Shown piece after piece: positions 39,534 through 50,600 of a stretch of DNA of 64,000 nucleotides. The stretch spans positions 2,596,822-2,660,821 of the forward strand of contig VWZX01009108.1 in the NCBI GenBank assembly GCA_013399015.1, in the 5' to 3' direction. Origin of the DNA: Galbula dea (Eukaryota > Chordata > Aves > Piciformes > Galbulidae). Position 1 is the first letter of the stretch. The number at the start of each line of letters is the position of its first letter. Under the pieces are notes generated by a model. The model ran no database searches. It worked only from the letters and a program-made list of their open reading frames with translations, and had not been told where the DNA came from. Position numbers and translations under genes: made by a program.

Positions 39534-42500
39534 AAGCATATGGGTTTTTTCCCCAAGGTTAAAGACCAGAAGTGAAGGTGCAGGAAGGAAATATGTTATA
39601 TGCAAGAGGAAAGGTATCATTATGCTACTGATCACAGTCCTGATGGTTCAGTTGGTAGCAATTGCTCAACTGTTCCAGAACTGGAGCAATGATCCAGGTG
39701 GATCAAGGACAACCTCCTTATAAATCAGAAAGTGATGGCCCTCCTGACTTGTTCTCATGTCTGTAGGTCTCTAGTATTCTTTGCAGAAATGCTTCATTAG
39801 CTCCCATGTCTCATTTGATTGAGTATGCTCTGTCTCCCTAAACTTTTTTGTATGCTCTATGGAATATGATTCACTTTTAGTCTAAATTTGTGTGGGGTCT
39901 GGTAGTGTGGCTGCTGCCTTTTGTGTTAGTGAGTCCTCTGATGTTTTCATGGCAAGCACAGAATCAAGGTAACAGTGACCATCAAAAGAGAAGAGCAGAG
40001 CCCATGTACCTTAAAGGAAACAGCCAAGCCTTGCTGAAGGAGCTGCCTCTGTGACAGGTCTGTGATAAGCAGAACTTCTCAGCAATTCATTTTCAGAATG
40101 GTTTCCTAATAGGAAATCCAGGATATCCTAGCTTTTATACAAGTGGTTAGTGTTCAGCCAGGAAACTATGAATGCAGTGCCTTATTTCAGGTATATTTGC
40201 TCTGAATTGGAGGATTTCATTTTATTGAACTGATCTGAAATGTTTCAGCTGAAATCCATTCAACAAAACCATTTAAAAGCTTAATCTCAGGAGGACATTG
40301 CCATACTTGGTTCCTGCTTTCTCTTCTGGGTCAATAAATCTAGATGGAAAAAACCTTTCCCATTGACTCTGTGGGTCACTTTAGAGTCTGCAAGAGTCTT
40401 GTAGCTGTAGCTAGTACATCAGCTGGAGGACCAGACTGACCTGGTGTTTGGGTGCCTGGCCAGGAACCTCTGCAGAGAGGCTGATGTTGTGCTCTCTTCA
40501 GCAGAGCCACCTCTTTCCTCCATGCTCTGAGACATCAGCACTGATGGGTGCTGCAGGCTGCAGCTTGTGTTCAGGTAGCTGAGTGTGTGTGGATGTTGCT
40601 GCTGTGCAGGGTGAGCAGGAGCAGAGCTCCTTTGTGTGTGAGTGTGGGGATAATGGAATGGGGACCCAATCTGAAGGAAATAATGTTGTGCATGACCTCA
40701 AGAATGAACATTGCACCAAGCCCTGTCCAATTGCTTTGCTTTATGGAGACTCTCCTGCACCTGCAGGCATTTGAAGCAGGTGGCCTTGCTTGTTTTTTCT
40801 TGGCAGCTAAGGATGTGAGTGCTTCTGTAGAGACCCTGACCAAAGCACAGGAATCATTCTGAAGAGAGTATTTATGCATTTACCTTCATCACAAGCAAAC
40901 CCACTTCATTAAGCACCCAGGGAATGCAAAAGTGAGGGTAAAGGTGGTTTTCTTGTTGAGATAAACACATTACAAGTCACCCACTCTACATAAAATAATA
41001 GCATATATCACATGTTGTAGGGAGTTCAGGCTGGAAGATGTGTCACCATTGCTGGGTTCCTCTCATTTCCTGTCTATTCATCTAGAAGCTACTGATTCAG
41101 CATCTGTAATTGGCTTGTTATCCACTTCAAAAAAAAAAAGCCCCCAAAATCCACAACAAAACTCTTCAAACTTTTCCCCTGAAAGCTGTGCTGTGTGCTT
41201 GTGTCTCTTTTGATTTGAATATGAATCAGAAGAACAAGAACTTGAATTTTCAGTACTCCAATAGCTAGATGAATACATGAGTGAAGAGAGAAAGAAGAGT
41301 AAATAAAAAACTCAAAGTAAAATAAAAGGCTTGTAATAAGCTTGTCTTGGTGCACTGCTCTGGGAGCAGAACTCTCTGTCCTTTTGCCTCAGCCACCATC
41401 CCTTTTATTAACATGATTTTCTCAATTTTAAATTAAAAGAAAATGAGAAGAGTTTTTAAGGATGCCTCTGTATTTGTGTTTGCTCATGGAAAGATCTCCT
41501 GGTGCAACAAGATATTTGCCTCATTGCCTAGTTTCTGAGCAGGGGCTGGATGGGAAAAGCCTTTTGGATAGATTTTGAAGCCTTCTGCTTTAATTAGACT
41601 GTTGTCATCTCTTGGCTGCTTGCAGATCTCTGAAGAAACACTGGAGCCTGCTGAGTTACTCAGTAGGCATTTGTGTGGTTGAGCTTGGAGCTTTTTCCTG
41701 TAGTGGTTCTCTCATTTTTGGAAGAAGGTTTCCAGTTGGGCTTTGGATGCTTGGTAAATAAGACTTGAAATGGAGAGGGGAAAAGGCATGGTCCTTGTCC
41801 AAGTGGATTATTTGTCTTTTTGATGGCACCCCTCCTTCCACAGCAGGACTTGGCCAGGGGTGTGGCCACAGGTCTGGGCTCTGTGTCTCTGCTTCATGCT
41901 GGGGACCTTGGTCTGGTGCTCCTGGAGTCTGACCTGGAGATGATGCCTCCAAATCCAAGACTGCAGCTCACAATATGGTGCTTTTCAGTCATGGGAGCTA
42001 CTTTGTTTAGAGGAAGGTGATAGGGAAGCAAAGTCCTGGAGAAAGAGAAAACAAAATGAGGGGAGGGAACTTCAAGAAAATGAAGCTTCAACTTCAGACT
42101 GGTTCTAAGACCTTTGTGTTCTCAGTCCCACAAGCCTAATGAAGTTTGTACAGACCACTATTAAAGGTAGTTTCAAACCACTGTGACTTCAGGCAGTGTG
42201 TAAGAAGAAAGAAGCCTTTCTCTTGTTTTGTTCTGCTTTGGTCTGTCTCCTTGGAACACTCACATTTTAACTTTCAAAATGAAAATCATTTTTCTTTAAA
42301 TTAAAGTAACAGCTCCTGCAATCACTCACAAATGGTTACAAACCTTAGAATTAAGATAGTTTGAAAGCAGGTGTTAGTAAAATGCTCTATAAACTACCTT
42401 CAAATCTGCATTTTTGCATTGCCTCTGCTGAAAATGATATGCAGAAGTACAAGTCTTGCAGCTAAGGCTGATCATCCACACCTGCTTCCCACAGTCTGCT

Positions 42501-43400
42501 TTGTTCATGTGGTGCCCTGCTTAGAAGTATTTTGAAGGGTTGGGGTTCTGAAGACAAAAGGTTTGAATAAATAATGGGTGCTGGAATGTACTGATTATAT
42601 ATATTTCTTTTATTTTTAATCTATATTTTAAATTAAAAAGAAGAAATCCTAGTCCCTCTTCCCTCTGGCTCTTCACAAAAAGTTCTCTTCAGTTCTGAAG
42701 TCTCTTATTCTTTTATAAATGCTTCCCACTCTCCTCTGATGTCTCAGTGTACCAGGACTGCCAGACTTTCTCGATTCTTCCATGGTCCTCTGCTGAAGAG
42801 GTCATTGTTCCAACCCCAAATAAATATGATGGCATTCCTTTGTTCTTTAAAAGAAGCAGAGTCCTCCACAGGCAGCATCTGTCTCAGTGCCTCCAGTCAA
42901 ACTGAATGAAACTCGTTAACCTGATGTTCCTGTCTTTAAAAGCAATTTCAAAACAAATAGAACTCAGAAACCTACAAATGCTGTTTAATACCAGGTGGTG
43001 AGAAACATGGTGGAGGTTACTTTCTTCTTGTAACCCAGTTCCAATATTCAGCTTATGAGCAGAAAAGAAAATACCCTCAAGGATTTTTTTGTCTTTCAGG
43101 ATGGACTTAGTTGGGTTTTTATGTTTGTTTTTTTTTTTGGTTTAAATTCTTCCTCCTCTTCAGACCAAATCTATCTCAAAAGCTGAATTTGACCTGTGGT
43201 ACCAGATTCAAGAGCTGTAAGCAGCTTTAGAAGGCAGGCTGAAAACCTCTAATTTTTGATATGTTTTCTTGTCTGTGTTAATTGCACTAATAATAATTCA
43301 TTTTATATTTGTGGTGAAGATCTGGCAGCCAGTGCAGCAAGAGAAAGTGAGCTGATAAAGATTACCCTCAATTCTGATATATATTGAGAATTACTGTTGA
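39534..43400. other. Intronic stretch without genes
   Basis: No recognised exon or transposon. It contains a 15-bp inverted repeat at 40550-40564 (GCTGCAG, G, CTGCAGC), an A run followed by a C run near 41130-41146, and an AT-rich patch near 42590-42640. Open frames of up to 104 codons occur on both strands at 40548-40879 and match nothing known. Confidence 0.5.
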
Positions 43401-43925
43401 TCATAGAATCATGGAATCATTAAGGTAGGAAAATACCCCCCAGATAATAGAGTCCAACCATTAACCTGACACTGCCAAGTCACCACTAAACCATCTCCCT
43501 AAGCATCACAGCTATATATTTTTTGAACACCTCAAGGAATGATGACCCCACCATTGCCATGGGCAGCCTGTAACAGGGTTGGACAACCCTTTCAAGGAAG
43601 AAATTGTTCCTAATGTCCAGCCTCAACCTCTCCTAGCACAATTTGAGGCTGTTTCCTCTTGTCCTTGGGAGAAGAGACCAACCTCCACCTTGCTCCAACC
43701 TCCTTTCAGGTAGTTGTAGAGAGCAAGAAGGTCTCCTCTGAGCCTTCTCTTCTCTAGGTTAAACAATCCCAGTTCCCTCATCTGCTCCTCACAAGAGCTG
43801 TGCTCTAAACACTTCACCAGCTTCATTGCCCTTCTTTGGACACACTCCAGCACCTCAATGTCCTTCTTGGCTTGAGGGGCCCAAAACTGAACCCAGTTTA
43901 GCTTTACCCTGTTCAGCTTACACAG
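43401..43925 (-). mobile_element. CR1 LINE 3' fragment with decayed RT C-terminal frame
   Basis: The plus strand begins ATCATAGAATCATGGAATCAT and continues as the reverse complement of CR1. On the minus strand, an open frame ending at 43623 retains the C-terminal part of the CR1 reverse-transcriptase protein: motifs VQFWAPQ, a VQRR-type stretch, LRELGLF-like MRELGLFNLEKR, RRLRGDL and ALYNYLKGG are readable. The frame is then lost in the 3' region, which ends in the degenerate tail. The element is 5'-truncated and cannot encode a working protein. The neighbouring region up to 43937 is read in the same frame but no longer resembles CR1. Confidence 0.95.
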
Positions 43926-46900
43926 TGTCTTGTGCATTGTGGTGGTGTTTCCCTCTGTGGTTAGGATCCTTTGTGTTCTGGGTGATGGTCACTAAGTGTC
44001 TCAGAAAGGTGCAATATGGTTAGTGGTTATAAATGAGATTCTAGGAGGTGGTGAAGGGACCCAAACCAAGGGGATCTGGTGGTGCTGCTGGAGCAGCAAA
44101 GAGGAAGCAGAGTAGGGATGACAAGATGGGGCTGGCATCAAGGGGCTGCCAAATGGCAACAAAACAGGAGAGGGAGTGAGGGGTCAGGGAAGTAGCATGG
44201 AGAGGGATACTGCAAGGAACAGTGGATACCTTGGCAGACAGAGGTATCTTTAAATGAGCAAAAGCAGAAGAGAAGCAATTTCTGTGTGTTTCTGTGGCCA
44301 CTGCAAAGGAGCAAAACCATAAGGGATAGATGTCACCACTCTCCTGTAGTACATGTTTGAATCCTTATCAAAGCAGTTTATCAACTGATCTCATTTTCAA
44401 TTAGAACCTGCAGAGACATTTATATAATTAGATGTGCTGTTGTAATCCTCTTGAAAACAAAATATGGGCATGGTGAAGCTGATTAATTGATGTAGTAGGG
44501 AAGAACTAATATATATTTTAATAAGCAATAGGTCTAAAGTGTGTATCTAATAAACTGTAGTGGTACCTTGTTTTTCTTGAAAAGGAAGAAGTAAACTTTG
44601 AACTTGAAATTCTAGCCAGATGGGGGTTTTTTTTTGATAATTTCTTAAAAATAATTATGGTCCTCCTCAGGAAGATGGATAAGATTAGATGCAAACAGAT
44701 CTTCACCTTCTGCCCACTGGAAGCAAGTGTTAAGCTCACATGGACTTCAGAGAGCTAAACTTCCAGTGTGGTCCTGCCTTGTACTTTGAGCCAGGGAGTA
44801 ACCTCCTAGATACTTCTTGGTCAAATGACTATTAGATCTTATTTTAGTCAATGTTCTGGCCCCAAGAGATTGTACAAGGATGCTGAACTGGAAGGCCATC
44901 ATCAGAATCCAAAAAGGGGGATTTAAAGCAGTGAGCTGGCAGTGAAACCTAAGCATGCTGCAGAAGACCTCCCAGGGAAGGGAGAATGTGGCAGTGGGGA
45001 GGGACAATGGCATGGAGCCAGTCACCAGTGGCTGGTGCAGAGATGCACAGGGGAGCAGGAGCAGGTAGCCAGCTATGGGAGGGCATGGAGGGATCTGCCT
45101 GAAGGCTGCCACCTGTGGTGGAGGGTTTGCTGCAGCTCAGGAAGTCTCTAGGTTAGCAGGGACCAAGCGTGGAGGAGCTGCCTGCAGTGGCACCATGATC
45201 TGGGGGGAGAGCTGAGTATAAGCCTTTTTTATTTCTCTTCTGTTTGATCTAGTTGCTTTGAGTTTTCCCTATTTAAAAAGCTCTATATTTGAGGTTTATT
45301 GTGATGAAATCTGGCTTTATTTGAGTTACAAAGGCTTTTGGTCTTCTTCAGGGAGCTCATTATGAAGAAAAATGGCAGGCAGTGGATGTCAAAGCTCTGG
45401 CTGACCCAGGAGCTTATTATACCTGCTTTAACAAAAATAATGAAAAAGTGGTCCCAGCATGAGCTCTCCCTTCTCCATTTGCAGGGGTTACACAGGGAAT
45501 GATCCTGCCTCTTCAGCATACACTTCCTGAGCTGTGGATGCTGGCTTTAGGTCTCCTCTCTCCAGAGACACTGGGGTGTTGTGGTTTCCTTTCCTGTTGG
45601 AAGAGCTGAAGAGAGTTCCTTCAAAAATCTTGCAGTAAATCCCTCAGTAAATAAATCCTGAGCAAATTTCAACACCTAATTTTCCCTCTGTGGGTGGAAT
45701 GTGAGAAGAAGAGCCATGAAAGCTGAGAAACAAATGAATTCCACTCTTCCAAGAGTATTATTTGCAGGGCTGTGGTGTTTGGCACTCTCTCTCCCTGCCT
45801 GCTGCAGATTAGCTTGGAAACACAAGCTGACTGGTTGAGGACCATGCAGGAGGCCGCCAGGATCTACAAGGCCACTTCCATGGTGCAATCTTTCCCATGA
45901 TTAATCTGGTATAGGGCTGGCTTCTTGGGGTCTGCTAATTCCCATAATCCTTTTTTATCCAGCATGAAGTGTTGGGACTGCTCAGCCAGGACCCCAGCTT
46001 TGCTTTACAATGATTTTGTTACCAAAGTGGTTTATGTTCTGTTTTACAGTCAGGTTGCCCTTTAGATGACTCTTTCCCCCCCCCCCCCCCTCCCCCCCCC
46101 CTTATCTACAGTCAATAAACATCTTGAAATTGTTCTATCCTGCTACTTAGCAAAGACAAACGGTTTGGGAAGCTGAGTTATCCCTGTTCAACTGCCTATC
46201 CAGAATGAAATTGTGAGCACATGAGCCAAGATTAATAAAAGCCCCCAATGCCTGGGTGGATATTCTCATTAATGTACACAAGCTAGACAACATCCTCCTC
46301 CACCAGTTTCCTAGTTTGATAAATGCCTTCAGCTGATTTTAAAATGTGTAGGTTATTTTTAACCATGGTAGCAGAGCCATCTGTATTGTATCTGATGAAG
46401 TTCTGTGATAGAGCAAATTGATTTATTCTATCTCCTTACAAGTTATACTAAGCTTTATGTTATAAATAAGCTGATTTGAAGTGCATGATGTCATTGAGCT
46501 TCAAAGTCTCTAGATAAATTTGTGCTTAAAGGGTTTGTGCTTTCTGTATGAATTTAAATTGGTGCAGATTGTTGTATCTCTTTTCTATTTCTCTCCTGTG
46601 GACTGCAAGCCCTCTGGGGCCAGAACTGTCTTTATGGTTGTGTTTGTGTGGAATACACAGGGAGCCCAAATCCAAGACTGGTGATCTCATATGTTGCAGT
46701 GAGGAAAAAAGGAGAGCCATCAACAACACCAGAACAACACATTGCATGGCAGGATTTTCAGAAGCACTGCAAGGAGCTGTGCCCCAATACTGCCATTTGT
46801 TGTTCTAAAATACAGGGAATTAATGAGGAGCTCATTTCACTTGAAGTATAAACAGTCCTGGCTATAGCAAGGGTGTGCCTTATGCCATGGCAAGTCTGGA

Positions 46901-47340
46901 CTGAGGTCAGATTTGAGATCTCTTACTTTATTTTCTGTTCCAGGAGGTGAGCAGGGCTGTTGGTGGCACAGACCCAGCATTTCTCCCCTTTGTCTTCTCT
47001 GAGGTCACTGGGGCTTCTGTGAAAGTCCATGGCAAATGTGCCCACAGCAGGAAGAAAAGGGAATTAATCAAATGCTGGGAAGAATAAAGAACAAAACCTA
47101 AAAATACAATAAATTGTGTCTAAGAGTACAATAAATTCTGCCTTAATTGACTGTTTACAGAACAAGTAAAAATGGTGGCTTAAATCAGGTGGAACTTCTA
47201 AAGGAGGTGAACTAGAATCTCTGTCCCTGTAGTGAAGGATAGTTTTTGGGAGTACAATGTTGAAGACAGGATGTTGCCTAATGAGTACCATGTATGGTGC
47301 AGATTTCACTGTAATTAAAAAGAGAATGAGCAATGCTTTA
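43926..47340. other. Intronic stretch without genes
   Basis: Contains the C-rich tract at 46076-46101. Open frames of up to 121 codons (44747-45112, minus) have no known domain. The AT-rich part at 44340-44530 has TAATT-type words but no clear cluster. No transposon beyond the CR1 edge was recognised. Confidence 0.5.
46076..46101. repeat. C-rich homopolymer tract (C15 T C10)
   Basis: Twenty-five C residues broken by one T at 46091. The complementary strand is a G-run able to form G-quadruplex, and this strand could form an i-motif. Such tracts are prone to slippage and to sequencing length errors, so the exact count is uncertain. Confidence 0.95.
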
Positions 47341-47660
47341 ATTGAGATCTGAAGATTAAAGTGAAAAGCTCAGTCTCCTTTGCTGCTTATTGGCAGCCAG
47401 GAATTACGTTGCACACGTGTAACAAACCATTGCATTTTAAAAATGGAACCATAAAAGTGCTGCTGTAATTTAAAAGCAGCCAATTTACTAGGAGTACAGT
47501 TTGCAGCTCTGTCACTTGCTAATCAGTCTGTTAAACATAATAGCCATTCTTGTCTGGAGGCAGTTAATCATGTTGTGAATGCACTTATCAGTGCATATTA
47601 GAAATACAATACAAGACTTCCCAACAGAGGAAGGGATGCAATTACTGCAATCAGTATACA
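47341..47660. promoter_or_regulatory. Candidate intronic regulatory element with E-box CACGTG
   Basis: In a CpG-poor setting it holds a perfect class-B E-box CACGTG at 47414-47419, preceded by TTACGTTGC, a CRE/C-EBP-like word. Downstream are TTTAAAAGCAGCC, GTTAATCATG, and an inverted repeat ATGCAC-TTATCA-GTGCAT at 47579-47596 with a GATA-type word in its loop. No repeat family was recognised. The regulatory role is inferred from motif density only. Confidence 0.3.
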
Positions 47661-50600
47661 TTTAGCTACCCTCTTATACCATGTTTTTCTTTCCATTTCT
47701 TTGTTTTTTCTTCTTTTAAGTAGTCCAGCAGTGTCAGATTTTCCCTTGGAAGAATCTAAAGGACACACTTGCAAGTGCTGTTAAACTCAGCAGACATGCT
47801 CAGAGCAACCTGTTGACCCACATGAGAGGTGGCTGCTGCCTGGCTGAACCTTTCCAGGATCCCATGGCATTGGAAGCCACTGGCTTTGAGTGTTATGGTG
47901 ATGGTTTTCAAGGGCATGGAGCATTTTCACTGCTGGGCTGGGAACATGTCTCTGGAGATGTTTTTTAGGTGATGTGGAGCTGAAGTTGCTGCATTTGAGT
48001 CAGACTAAAGGAGCTCAGCATCTGGATGAACTTTTTTTCCCCTTGTGCCTCTCTACATCAATAGCAATGAGGGATCTCAAAAGTTTTTGAAAGAGGATAT
48101 TGAAAAAGCATGAAAGCTAATTGCTTCCAGCATGACTGCCCACCAGTGATGGGTGTAAATACAGCTGCTCAGAGAATGCCAGGACTCAACAAAATCGAAG
48201 GATTTCAGCTAAATGATTTTCAAGGGCTGAGCATATTCTTGTACAGGGAGGAAAGGAGCTGAGAGGGGGAGAGGAGGAGGAGGAGAGGAATTATGAAATC
48301 CTGAAGAGGATTTTCAGAGAGAGGGATAGAAGGAGGATGATTTTGTAAATTGTGCTTTAGGTTAACCCTTAACGTTAGGGAGAGTTTTTGGAGCTTAATG
48401 AGCTATGCAGTGCTGGCAGGAACCTGCCTTCTTGTTCTAGAAATCCTTTGAGCTGACTCTTTGTGCTGGTGCTGACAGCTTAGCTGACATCTTTCATTGT
48501 AGCAGGGAAAATGACAAAGTGAAAGCATCCCCAAATTATGTGACTCTTTCAGTGGATAGTAAGGGAGTCAATATAATATCATATCCGCCACAGCAGTATT
48601 TCTGCTACTGTTCTGCTCAGGTCAAATACTGCTCAGACTTCCTGAGAAGATGTGGGAGGTCTCCAGTGCCATGTCCTTAGTGAAGGGGGGTGGTGACCCT
48701 TGGGCTGACCTTGGTTCCATGCCATTAGAAAGTACTTATGGAATGATTTTTAACAAAGAGAAGTATTAAACCCCCCTCTCTGCTTTTTGTTGCTTGGAGT
48801 TACCTTTGCACTTCTAGGGAAATTTGGATTCATTTTTAGGACAAAAATAGGCTTTTAATGAGTGATTTATGTTATAACTGCTTGTTTCTCTCTTGCTTTT
48901 ACTTTTGTTGAGAAGATCAGGATTTTAAGCTGATCTCAGTTATCAAAGGATAGTCCAAAATAGAATTACTGCAGGTGGCTCTTTCTGTTCATACACTGAA
49001 TGCAGACCCTGACCCACTCTGTGTTTGCTCAGCTGGATGAATTAATCTTGTATGTTAATGAGAACACGGGCAACTGATGTTTATATGCCAGTTTCACTTT
49101 CATGTTTTTACTGTCTGTTTAGTGAATACCAACAGTGAGAGGAGAAGTGTAATTCTTTTTAAAAACATAATTATCAACCTCTAAAATGAAACAATTTTAT
49201 GCACACCACTTGTCTCTCAGGAAAGTGGGGAGACAGGAGGTCCTGTTTGTGTAGGTCATTAATTAGTATTAATGGTCTGCACTGAGCCTTGCTTAACTTC
49301 TGTGAGGATGTTGCCATGGCCATTTATTTCTTACCAGAAGAGTGAATTAGCCACAGAACACCCTGCACATTATCTCTCTATCTAAGAGTACATTAGATTC
49401 AAAGAAAGCTAGATCTAATTCATTAGATGCTTAATCTTTAAATCTGAAGAGAATTCAGGAGGAATAAAATAATTTGTGCCCATGTTCCTGTTTTGATTTG
49501 GTCTTTAATTATTGCATGCAGGTTGTGTTACAGTAGTGTCCACAGCAGACTCATCAGTTCTGTGGACTCTTAGCAAGCTTTGGAAAGAATAAAATAACAG
49601 ACTTTTTTTGAATTTCCCATTGTCCTTGCTAGCTGCTTGGCATTCTGTTGTTGACTCATTTACACTGTCTGCCCATTAAGCAAAGGATTAAGTTCCTAAG
49701 GTGTTGAACTAGGCTTTTTAAATCCTCAAGAGGAGAGCACCATTTGTCACTGTTTTCATGTATCCTCCAGCACATTCTGTCTATTCGTGTCACAGTCTGC
49801 AGCTTGCCTCCCCTTTCCTTTCATTCACAAATTCAGTGCATGGGGAGTTTGCATCTTTAGATCCCCTCTGGTTGATTTTTCTCCCCAGGGAGATCCAGCT
49901 GTCAGCCTCAGTTGTGATTCTGAAATCAAAACAGTGACTGAATTGCTACTAACTTTCTCCTAGGTCTAGTTGTGTTCTTCTTTTCTGCTGCACTTGGTGT
50001 ACACAAAATCCCTTCGTGCTCATGTCAGGCATAGAAAAGTCACAAGGTGTTTAAAATGCTAAGGAAACATGCTGTTGGAATGTGGTTTGAGTTGTTAGGG
50101 TGCATCCAGGTCACTTACCCTAGCTCTTATCTCTATCTAGAAAGTCATATGAGGAAGCTGTGTGCATATTTGTAACTAGAAAATTCAAGAGCCATATATA
50201 ATTGTGTAAACTGAGGAGCTGTCAGGCAGAGTCATTCTTCCTGAGACTCACAACACAATCAGAAGAGTGTACAGGTAAATTACACTGTTGCATGTCTTCC
50301 ATGTCATAGTTGGCTGGGAAGTGCAAGAATGAATGAAGCATCTCCAGCTGTGCTGAGCTGGTAGCCAATAACCTAGTTATTGCAGGAAGTGAATTGAAGA
50401 GTGGACTTTTTCTTCTGCTTAATTCCCTGCAGGAAGCTCATTTATTTGGCTGTTATGTGGTGGCATTAGAGACACACCCAGAGTCTGTCCCATTGCATTG
50501 CAGTGTGTCACCAAGAGTTTCCAGCAGGTAGTTTTAGGATGGATTCCATGTCTCTGCCATGGAGTTTCTGGATGCTCCTGACCACGTACTCTTGTTTTCT

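Noticed and set aside
41100..41360. Overlapping minus-strand open frames of 66 and 88 codons near an A-run
   Set aside because: The A-run at about 41130 suggested a retrocopy, but no parental gene is recognisable and no target-site duplication is visible.
43623..43937. Minus-strand frame resembling reverse transcriptase as a real gene
   Set aside because: It is the decayed C-terminal end of a 5'-truncated CR1 element and lacks the catalytic part.
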